A stretch of 39,883 nucleotides of DNA from Seminavis robusta (Eukaryota; Bacillariophyta; Bacillariophyceae; Naviculales; Naviculaceae), in NCBI GenBank assembly GCA_903772945.1, contig CAICTM010001014.1, forward strand, positions 1-39,883, read 5' to 3'. The translations under genes and the position numbers were made by a program. Of the stretch, positions 18,711-28,589 are shown one piece after another (the first letter of the stretch is position 1; each line of letters starts with the position of its first letter). The notes under the pieces were generated by a model, which saw nothing but the letters and a program-made list of their open reading frames with translations, searched no databases and was not told where the DNA came from.

Positions 18711-18970
18711 GAGCTGGCACTAAGGAATCAAGAGACAAACGCTGAAAAAAACCAAATTTCCTATATCCTATTTCCTATATCTTATATCCTATTTCCTATT
18801 TCCTGTTCCGGTGAAGCCAAAATATAGGGATAGAGATAGGCGTAGGCCAACAAGGTTCTACAAATTTAGGGGTAGGAATAAATCATGATTATTCAAGGTT
18901 AGTGCACTCAACACAATAAGCCAACAGAAACAGGTACATACGGGAGTGACAGCTGTAAAATTATGGTTAA

Positions 18971-19101
18971 TGGGCAGCAACACAGGACGAAGTCGGGTGT
19001 TGTCGCCAGGGCTAGCTTAAATTAAAAAGAAGGTTATAATGAGGAAATGATACCGGGCGGCAACACACGACGAAGTCGGGTGTTGTCGCCAGGGCTACCT
19101 T
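18971..19101. repeat. Pair of ~47-bp direct repeats, each able to form a hairpin
   Basis: Copies at about 18971-19018 and 19053-19101 share ACGAAGTCGGGTGTTGTCGC and flanks. In the second, 19056-19070 can pair with 19076-19090 around a CGAAG loop, with 13 of 15 positions complementary plus one G-T pair. The first copy folds less well. Confidence 0.65.
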
Positions 19102-19570
19102 GAAAGAAGGGTGCAATCTCAAACAGATCCTCTTTCTTCTATTTGTCTTTCTGCGGAGGTATCGCAGCTCCCGCTGACTTATTTTGTGGAGCCAATTGAC
19201 TATGTAAATTAGTGCAGCCTTCTCAAAAAAAATCGAGCATGAAACATACGTCCACAGCGATAGCGCCATCCGATAGCTCGTCTACAGCTGTACCATGCTT
19301 CTCATTAAGTACCTGGTATTTTGGCAACCGACACTCGATTCACGATATTAATACTCGTCGTCCCTGCTACAATGTTTTAGTAATACTTACTTGTAATTAG
19401 AGGGGTCATCACAAAGTCATTATTATCAACTGGCAACTGACTTTTTTATTAATGCATCATCGGTGCGAGAGATTGCAATCTCACAAAAGATCTGATAGCT
19501 AGCTACATGTAATAGCTACACTACTAGCTGGCTACCGGTAAGTTAGAACAATCAAGTTATATCTTGAAAG

Positions 19571-22500
19571 ATGTTGTTTTCCATTGTCAAACTCGGCGTA
19601 GCGACGCTGGCCTTGTTTCCCGATGGTGGTTTCGCCATGACAAGAAAACATGCCCGTGGTGGTACATGTAGAAGGGAGTTGTCCTCCTTCCCCGAAGTGA
19701 ACCGCAATTATCCCGAGCTGTACGGTCCTGGAGATAACCAAGTCTTTTATGAAGCCGAATCTCTTGACTACTTCAAGAATGAAATTAGTTCATATTGGTT
19801 TGAGTGGCTCAATCCACGTGAAATCGAGGCTGGAGGAACTACGTGTGGCTTTCTCTATCCCGACCTTGGAGTACTCCATGGTGTTACCTACCCAACCATT
19901 AAGGTTTATGTTTGTGTTAGGTTTGCTAATGTCCAACCCGCTGCTAAAGGGAACATGTTTGTTCATTGCGGCGGGCCTGGGTCATTGTCCTATTGCACAA
20001 AGGGTATGATCTATGGAGGATATTTCAGTGAAAAGAACCTTGATGAGTACAACATCTGGTCCATTGATCAGGTAGGTATAATGTTTTCTACGTTACTTCA
20101 TTGTCTTCGGGAACTAACAGTTTCTTTCCCCCCTTCTTCAATTGTATTAAAAACCATAACAGAGGGGCATGGGCCGTTCTTGGCCGAACTTTGCACACGA
20201 CGAATGTTCTCTCAAGAAAGTTATTCGCGATTCCACTGGTGCAATCCAAAGCATGGTGAAACGCGATGAAGATAACGCGAGGGTGAACGTTACTGGCTTG
20301 GACGATGAAGACCAGATCAAGCTCATTCTGCAGAAGTACAAAAGCAGAGCTAGGGATTGCTGGGGCGTCCCGGAATTCAACATGAAGGCTACCCAATCCG
20401 ATTACAGTGTCAGGGAATTCCATTTCCTTGAATACTCGGGAACTAGATCATTGGCGCAAGATGTGCATCTTTTAAGGCACCTCATGAATGCTCCCAAATT
20501 GCACTTGTACGGAATTTCCTATGGCACTTCCGTCTTTTCTACTTACGCAACGCTATTTCCTTCACACGTTGGACTATTCGTGCTGGATAGCACTGTTGTG
20601 AGTTACGTACAGCAGCTTACTGTATGCATGATGAATGCATTCGTTCGTGTACTATGGCATGCATAATGTTCATTAACCTTCTCTTTTCCCACCAAAACAG
20701 AGTCCCAATCCCGATCACTATCATGTCGCTTTTACACTATCGGTCGGGCTCAATACCCGAATCAACTACGTGCTATACAGTTGCAGCGCTCACAATGCTC
20801 GAAGTCCAGGCTGGTGTCCGGTTGAAGATTTGCGGTGAGTATTACAATGCAGTTAATGTGGCATTTTGGCATCTCTCTTTCACTAACTCGTATACTCGTG
20901 CACAGAGAATGCGTCAGCGACATTAATGCTATGACAAGGGATTCTGGAGTCAATGTTGGGGCGTGGGGAGGCGACGGCTTTAGATTTATCCAAATTGCCC
21001 TGTATGTATTGTTTCGGTACCCCGATCGCGCCGAAGAAGTTTGTGCTTTGGCAGACGCAGGGTAAGTCAGCTATTGTGATGCATGCAAACCTTACCGGTA
21101 CCGGTATTGGAAAGTAATGAATACGCGCCTATATAATCATTTCTGTGAATACTTCTTTATTTATTCCTCATTATCTTTCTGAAGGGACCGGCAGGGTTTT
21201 GCTGAAATTTTGGATGAGCTGTATTACTTTTCGAGGCCTACAGATACAGAAGAAAGGACTGAAACAGAAGCTCCAGTTGCGACTTCCAAGCAGGGAGTAT
21301 ACGATCCTAGGTACTCGCAACCCACAGACACTTACAGCGACGTATACGGCAACCCAGACTACCTCATTCTCGTTGGGCCTGGCATCCAGATTCCTGTCGT
21401 TTTGGTCCGTGGCCAAGATCGAGCAGGTGCCGTCTACGACGAAGGTGCGTATATCGACCGTTTGTTAATCCTTGCAGCTACTGATCACCTCTTGCCATAA
21501 CATCTTCCTTCTTCGTTGCCATTCTAACAGATTTCTTTGCCAAGGAAGTACTGGCATTTGGTAAAAAGTACACTGGTGCTGGAACTGGACGTCCCGCTAG
21601 GGCATTTTTCGCTGAGTACACCGTCGGATTCTACTGGCCCAAATCTGCCCCAATCCCGCCCGCGGGTAATCCCTTTCTCAGGGGAATTGTTGTCGGTCTG
21701 CTTTACGATTCCAATACCCCTTACGTCTGGGCCCAGGAAATGAGAGCGGCGTTCCCTTATACCTCCATGTGTGAGTAAGCTAGCTTGCAGAAGTTGTTTC
21801 ATCGTAAGTTGGTCACTCACACTTGTCATGCTTGCATATTTATATTTTAAAAATTGCAGTGACCTCACAGGCGACCAACCACGGACTGGGCGGAGACGAC
21901 CGAGAATGCCAGAGCCACGTTACGGACTATTTGGATTCAGGATACATCAACTTTGTTGATGGCTTGGTTTGCGGTGATGACTTTGCTTCAGGTGACGACT
22001 TTATGAACATTTTCTTCCCACAAACCCCGGCGCCTTCACCGCGTACATCAACTCCTCCCACCGAAAGCAGCGCAACCACCATACCCAACACAAACGAACC
22101 AACGATTCAGCCAACGGAATCCGCGGCTCCCGGAGAATTCAAGACAAGTGTTCCCACAAGCTATTCTGTTAGTGCGGATGGAGAGGAATCCGCAGCTCCC
22201 GGAGAATCCAAGACAAGTGTTCCCACAAGCTATTCTGTTAGTGCGGATGGAGAGGAATCCGCGGCTCCCGGAGAATCCAAGACAAGTGTTCCCACAAGCT
22301 ATTCTGTTAGTGCGGATGGAGAGGAATCCACGGCTCCCGGAGAATCCAAGACAAGTGTTCCCACATCCGCGGCAACACTTGTGCCAGGCAACGGAAACAG
22401 CAATATTTTTTTCCATGGTGATGGCCTCGTTACCGACAATGGTGACCAAAATAAACCCGCTTGCAATAATCAAACTGCAAACGCAACAACCCCAACGAAC

Positions 22501-22671
22501 ACAGCCTTCACGAGTGCCCCAACTCCAAGCACCATTGCGCCGACAAATGGTGCAACTACAGCCGATGCAACTATGATCAAATCTGGTTGCACCTTTCGAC
22601 ACCACTCATGTTACCACTGGCTATTCCATCTTGGTGTGACACTTGTTCCTTTGATATTCTTTTTCCAATAG
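19571..22671 (+). CDS. Secreted or surface alpha/beta hydrolase, S33 peptidase-like, 845 aa, seven exons
   Basis: Exons by GT-AG splicing with a continuous frame: 19571-20071, 20163-20597, 20701-20834, 20906-21061, 21185-21444, 21531-21770, 21860-22671. The start is the first ATG, giving a probable signal peptide (hydrophobic residues 2-17). Family landmarks: HCGGPG oxyanion segment (132-137), WSIDQRGMGRS, nucleophile elbow GISYGT (S286), then YDSNTPY (D555) and NHGLG (H583). These are the Ser-Asp-His triad and C-terminal subdomain seen in tripeptidyl-aminopeptidase-like S33 enzymes, which release short peptides or hydrolyse esters. From about residue 635 the protein is Ser/Thr/Pro-rich with a 23-residue repeat, ending in a hydrophobic tail (GVTLVPLIFFFQ). 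That suggests GPI or membrane anchoring after an O-glycosylated stalk. The exact substrate is unknown. Confidence 0.85.
22117..22365 (+). repeat. 69-bp coding tandem repeat, about 3.6 copies
   Basis: Units start at 22117, 22186, 22255 and 22324, nearly identical, encoding a 23-residue unit ESAAPGESKTSVPTSYSVSA plus DGE. The low divergence between units implies recent expansion; copy number may vary among strains. Confidence 0.9.
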
Positions 22672-23011
22672 TTCTTCACCTGCCTTGGAATTCATGCACA
22701 TTAGGATGGAGCGGATGTTGACCGAGAGCTGGCAAGCTTCTTTAGTCATACACAGCAACGAGTAGGGACAGTAGGGAGTAGAACTATAGTAGAACGTCAC
22801 CGTAAACAAGGAGTTTTCAAATGGAGCGCCAGAGGGACTACTAGAACAGCAAAAGCACACGGCAACTGCAGGGATGATAAATAAAAAGCAACAGCAAAAT
22901 CGAGAGTGCTTGTCTAGACTTGCTTTCGCAAGTATGAATGAAACAGTGAAGACACAGAATCATTCTATATAGGGACTCAGGTTGCGGCCTGCAAAGGCAA
23001 CACATCAATTT
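22672..23011. other. Convergent intergenic region
   Basis: 340 bp between the stop codons of two converging genes (22671 on plus, 23012 on minus). It presumably holds both 3' UTRs. No other feature seen. Confidence 0.5.
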
Positions 23012-26000
23012 CTACTCATCCAGCTGCTTGCCATAAACAGATTGGCATCGGCCCATTGCCCAGATCGGGAAGACGTTGCGGTAGGCTGTGTAGGTGATTC
23101 CACATGATCGATTGAACACACCAGCAATGCCTTCCTGGGGCCAGTCTCCACAAGGGAGCTGACGTTTCATCAAGTACTGTACGCCGTGCTTGATGGCCTC
23201 TGTATCCTTGCACTCGGCACAAGCCAAGGCAAGCAACGCCCACGATGTGTTGACCACGCTGCTCCCTTCATCACCGTACGCGTCCATACCATTCTGGGCA
23301 TAGTCCTTGTCGAAGCAAGAAGTAAAATCCTCCCCCCAGCCTCCATTTGGGCGCTGCTGCTTCAAAAGGAATTTACAAGCCTTTTGTAGAGGAACTGAAT
23401 CGAGGGGCTCTCCACTCTTGACCAACCCCTCAATGCCAAACCAGGTGCCTGAACAAACAATCATAGAGTGAGATTAGGTGTCAGCGGAGAAGATAAACAC
23501 ACAGAAAGCAAGAAGTCGTGTCGCTTACCGTAGCAAAAGCAACAGGCCCAGGAACCATACCAAGAGCCGTCCTGACCAACAAAATCAAATCGAGGTGACG
23601 AGTCAAAAAACTGATTAATACGAACTGGGGCGCATGGACACAACGTACACGAGGATCAGCGACTTACCTCTCGTTGAATACTCTTGAGGAAGTTTCTTCC
23701 GGTATCCAAGGAATGCTGGACTTCTCTGCAGCGTGTCTTGGGGAATCGTTGCTGGAACTCGTAAAGAGCCGTCAAGCAAGCCATGCTGCATTCAACGTAC
23801 GAGTAGTCAATCATAATGTCTCCAAAAGCTTCTGACGGGTTCAAGGATTCATACCAGCCAAAGCCACGATTGTTCTCGTAGGTTGGCCAACCTGATTGAG
23901 ACAAGAAGATGTACAAGAAGACGTGAGTGAGACTTGCTACAATAGCCACGCACACCACAGCAAATTGATTCACGCACCACCATCTTCATTTTGGTAAGTG
24001 ATAATGACACTGATTGCCTTTTCGAGCCTCTCATCACTAATGGGCTTGAGGTTGTTCTTGTTGACTCCCTCTTGCACCGTCTTGGACTTGAGCAAGCACA
24101 ATACGCCTTTGAGTCCTTCGGCAGTGCAATCACTGATGGGCCAACCGTGAGCACTGGTACTGAATGGCCAACCCCCTTCTGAGAGGTGACGGTAGTATTG
24201 CTTCCTGAGTTCGGCACTTTCGTACTTATAGGCAGGGGAGGCTCTGCGATAATTGAAATGGTACCAGTTCGAGGCATAACCAACCATCAAGTGGGTTTGT
24301 GAGACTTCACAAGTGGGAACGACTAAAAACACATAACAGCACTTTGACACAAACTTACTGGGCCGCGTCGGAACACAAGATTTGGCATTTTTCAAAATAG
24401 GACCACACTTTTTTGGACACCTCAGGGAATTCATCCATCAAGTCCGATTCGTAGTATCCCTGAATGGCAAAGGAAGTATCCCAGCACTGACTTCCATTGT
24501 ATCCTTGCATTTTCATGCCATCATCCGCAACCCACAGATAATCTTGCACCCGAAGCATGTGATTCATGACATGTTTATTTTGGAGATCGCTGCCAGCAAC
24601 TGTCCACAAAGAAGATGAATGAGATGTGAGAATGTGCCAAGCGTTCAAAAAGAAGTAGTGTGATTTTGATTATTGTTTCTTTTACTCACCATCAAATGCC
24701 GACAACATGTTGAGAACTTTATTGACAGGTCCAATATCGATATAGTTGGTTTGAAGGTCTTCGACGGCCATGTAATCGGCACAAAAGTCATTGGCATATT
24801 TTCGTACAAAGTTCTTGAAGGGCTGAAAGACGGCCCAGTTTTCGTAACACGCTAAGACGTTCTGAATGAATTTCATCAGGGGTGGAATGGGAGAATAATT
24901 GTCCATCGGTGCGACCCAATGACGCGTGGACGACCAGGGAATACTGTCGTAGTCCTTTTCGACGTATAATTCCTTGCGCAAACTGGAAATGACGGGATCG
25001 GTTTTGGCTTGGGTGTAAACGTAGCGACGGGAGTATAGATAGGACATGGGCAAGTACACCATGCGGGCATGACACCACATGCGTCCGGGATGAAAGGGTG
25101 TAAAGTTGGGGAGCAACCACATTTCGGGTGGGACACTGTTGTGTGCCTTCCAGTCCATGACACCCAAAAGACAAAGGTAGAATTTGGCCCAAGACGACGT
25201 CATGATGGCACCTCCTTGTGCATGGAGAAACTTTCGTCCAGCGACGGCGGCCGAATCATCCTCGGGGACTCCCAACAATCGCATGGCGACGTACATGAGT
25301 GTGGTTCCAAACATGGTGGATGGCGATTCAATGTGTGTGCCCCATCCGCCATCCGATTGTTGATGTACGAGAATGTAATGTTTCATGAGTTGTTGTGCTT
25401 GTTCATCCATCATGAGTGTTGGTTTCCCCATAATGTACCAAACGACAATCAATCCCGGCATGAGGAAATGAGGTCCACCATAGTCACCACCCCAATGTCC
25501 GTCGTCCATTTGAAGCATGGAATAGAAATGGGCCGCCTTGCGGAGGGCTTCCTTCACAGATTTTGGTTTTTCTGTGCTATTGTCGGGAGGTTTATTTCCG
25601 GGTTTGGCCAAATAAGCTCGAATTTGGTTGGCACGAAAGAGCTGGTCGCAGCTGAGGAGAAAACGGGGAAAAGGGCAAAGTGAGATTCTTTGGCCTGATC
25701 AAACAGTATATGGGTTGTGTTTTGATTTCTTACCTGTTTGGATTTTTGGACGGATTGAATGTTCCAGGTTTGTCGGTTCTTCCTCCAGCAGCCAATTCTT
25801 TGATCAATTCTTCCTGCTTGTCATTTTTGGTAGTAGTGGTGGTGTCATTTTTGGGTTGATTGGTCCACATTTGTCGACCCGATGGTTCTCCCGTGAGTTT
25901 GCCTGTGGTTCCCTCAAATCTCTTTTTGGAGACCTCGTGAGATTCTTCCGCCGCGACACATCTCCAATTTTGTGTGGCAAATGTGGGCAATTCGGTGGTA

Positions 26001-26494
26001 GAGTCGGTCCACTTGGGAATGCGTTGGATCTTGTGGTCGCGGGCTCCACCAGGATAGGACACAGCTGGCAACAAGTAATGAACGACGTACTGAAAAAAAG
26101 AGTACAAAAATAGGCTGACCGCACCAGTCTGTAGCACACTCAGTGGAATGGGAAACTCAGAGGACAGACACTCCTGATTATTGTCCAATAAAGGAGTGAT
26201 GGAGAGAAGGGATGCCCAGAGGACCAGCCATCCGACCAAATGAAAACGAACGCGCAACGGAGCAGCAAAGGCACCTTGGACAGGATCGTAGCCCCAAACT
26301 CCCACACCACTCTGATAATAGTCCAAAAGGAACGACCACAAACCATTGCCCAGAGGCCTCTTGCCCAATTCGGTCAGCGGAGTTCCCTGAAATGAAAACC
26401 CCGAAAAGCAAGATGTCACCAAAATGGCAAACGCCAGGCCACCAATCAATCGAACAATCTCATCCCCAGAGTAGCAAACCACTTCTGACAACAT
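23012..26494 (-). CDS. Oxidosqualene cyclase, cycloartenol synthase type, 977 aa, seven exons
   Basis: Exons in transcript order: 26494-25734, 25651-24690, 24599-24359, 24243-23978, 23891-23668, 23571-23529, 23448-23012. All introns are GT-AG (80-115 bp) and the phases join. The enzyme cyclises 2,3-oxidosqualene to the first cyclic sterol precursor at the ER membrane. Landmarks: QW-type repeats ([33 protein letters not shown]), [12 protein letters not shown], and the catalytic acid in DCTAE (D693). The preceding HGWPIS keeps the His and Ile that mark cycloartenol rather than lanosterol synthases, as known for plant and some algal enzymes. Residues 1-160 add three hydrophobic segments before the usual start (GRQMW near 213), followed by a Thr/Lys-rich spacer. 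Plant and fungal enzymes are about 730-760 aa, so the extension is substantial. Confidence in function is high; the product is inferred. Confidence 0.93.
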
Positions 26495-28589
26495 GATTTT
26501 AGAAAGATCAAGTCAATACGTAGATAGAATAGAGACGACACCACCAAAAGTAGAGCAAAGTGAACGGTAAAAGAGACCACGAAAGTCAAAGGCTTCGGCT
26601 TCACTATTAACTTCGATTTGTGGCGCTGGCCTTCGAGATCTTTGCATCCGTCCTTCTTTCCTCAGTCCCGCGATTTGGTAGGATCGCACAAGCCCGGCTG
26701 GGCGAAGCCGCACAAGGCGGTTCGAGTGCCGGTAACAATGGTGATGATCCAATGTTAAGAAATTAACTCTCTTTTTTTGGCTAGCTAGCTAGACTAGTGC
26801 CACCTAGCTCTAGGAATGAGGGGGTTTACAGAGTAGGAGAGTTAGCTACGGATGCCAGCAAGGCTTGGACAAAGAAGAGGGGGAAATTTGCGACTAGGTA
26901 CCCCGGGATCAGGGGCAACAACTTGAGAGCCAACATGGGGATGCTATCCGGAGGACGATCCAAAGCGCATTACTGCTGGCTAGACGCATAAACTAGACTA
27001 AGCAAGTTCGACTGGACCAGTCTGCATGAAAAATGTTGTCGCAAATGGTAAGGGTTGTCTAGGAAGTAGCCTTCTTTCAACCGTAACCGAGGTCCAAGCA
27101 GCACGGCAGACATATCGTGGTACCAGGTACGGGTAGTAGGGGAGCAAGTCGGGGTCAGAGGAGGAGGGAAGCCGGGGTCAAAGCAGCCACGAGGCAAGTC
27201 GGGGTCCAAGCACGAAGCTCGGAGAGCAAGAAAGATTAGATGAGCTGCTACTAGCTAGCCTGGGTCGCGGTTACCGTTGCACCATGCAATGGGATGTATG
27301 AACGAGTGCATAGCCTTCGTGGTTGTCGCTACCGGTGCAGCATGGGATGCATGAGCGAGAGGCCTTCGTGGCTGGATGAGGAGGTGACCTTGCAACTGAT
27401 GATACCTGGAGAGCTAGCTAGCCAGAGAGCGGGGCCAACAATCCCACAGACGCACATCCCATGTGCTATAGCTCGCGACCGGTATGCATAGCTCTCACAG
27501 CCTCACGCAAAGTGACCGGAGATCGAGGTGGCGGTCGCAAGAGTTGGAAGCTTCCATGGCTGGACCTACGAGTACTACCCAAAGATACATAAAACCATCC
27601 GCAATCAGCATTCCACAATCAATAGTACAACTATGTTGTGTCAACCCGGCCTGGCTTACAGGGAGACAAGGGTCAATCTTAGAAGACGCACAGCGCAACA
27701 GCTGCGGTCGCCCTTTGACTTCGAGTCAACGAGCAAGCAACTCCTGCGGGGCATCTGTGGGTCGAGTTTACGTTATCAGAGTATACGTCATGTACGAGGC
27801 CTCCAACCTACTATACAAAAACTACTAGTACCTCCTTGTTGTCCCTGGTCCAATAAACAGATTGCTTGGTGGATTCGATTCAGGGATGACAAGCGATGAA
27901 TGGACGAGCGATTCAATGGTTTCATCGTCGTCGGACATGGATGACATCACCGTTGTTGCAAAAACTGAGGGTGTCGAGTCGAGTCTGTAAAATCTGCGGT
28001 TCTACCCTTCGTAACAGTGTTTCGGAACGACTATGAGCATGCACGGTTTCCCGCCGCTCGGAACAATGGTCATATTCGACTTTCTTCTTGTGACATCCGT
28101 CCTTCTTGGTCAAGATGTGGCAAAATATGAGTCGAGTCCCTTCACTGAACGCGTTGACAGCATCAACTGTTTTGTTCGGCTTGGATAACACGACGCCTAC
28201 TTCAAGCAACGCCGAGCTGATGGGTTGTCTCTCCACGCTGCCGACTCAATTTGCGAGCTGGCATGATTTCTCCGGAGTATTAGGCATTACGAAGCTTGTT
28301 TCCTGCAGGGTGCTCCCTTGGTCCACAAGCGTGCGTGACAGGTCATGGGTGCCTCTATGACGAGGAATGCGCATCGACGAGTGATTGCTGGTGGGGCGGT
28401 CGCTGTCCAGCCACGACCCCCATTGCGTCGTTTCTCTTCGATGACCCACCGTCATCTGGAAACCGCGCCACGATCTCTGGCCCAGATTCGCATTTTATCT
28501 AGGGCTAGCATATGGCACCTGTTGCAACACAAACAAACACCTAGTGGGTAGGGGTAGCCCAGAAAGCCAGAAGAAATAGTAATTCAAGA
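26495..28589. other. Gene-free stretch upstream of the cyclase
   Basis: About 2.1 kb with no gene I can support. The first few hundred bases probably carry the cyclase promoter and 5' UTR. Other content: AGCTAGCT palindromes (26783, 27412), an imperfect ~60-bp tandem duplication (about 27264-27376, sharing GCCTTCGTGG), and repeated G(C/A)AG(T/C)CGGGGTC words (27147-27208). Short open frames at 27.9-28.5 kb lack ATGs or recognisable content. Confidence 0.5.

Larger units (their letters stand above)
18212..19570. other. Intergenic region rich in short repeats
   Basis: No gene seen. It holds a 58-bp direct repeat (18501/18653), a pyrimidine-rich simple repeat of TTTCCTATATCC type (about 18756-18806) and a pair of hairpin-forming repeats (18971/19053). 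The last ~150 bp are presumably the promoter and 5' UTR of the hydrolase gene; an AGCTAGCT palindrome sits at 19497-19504. Confidence 0.5.

Noticed and set aside
5257..26535. GAGACGA-type words at 5257, 5276, 6187 and about 26530 as outlying copies of the array motif
   Set aside because: A 7-base match is expected several times by chance in 40 kb, and the full 11-bp consensus is not met.
26797..26991. 64-codon plus-strand open frame upstream of the cyclase
   Set aside because: Short, with no similarity or start context to support it.
27922..28236. 104-codon minus-strand open frame
   Set aside because: Begins with GTG, not ATG, and has no recognisable domain.
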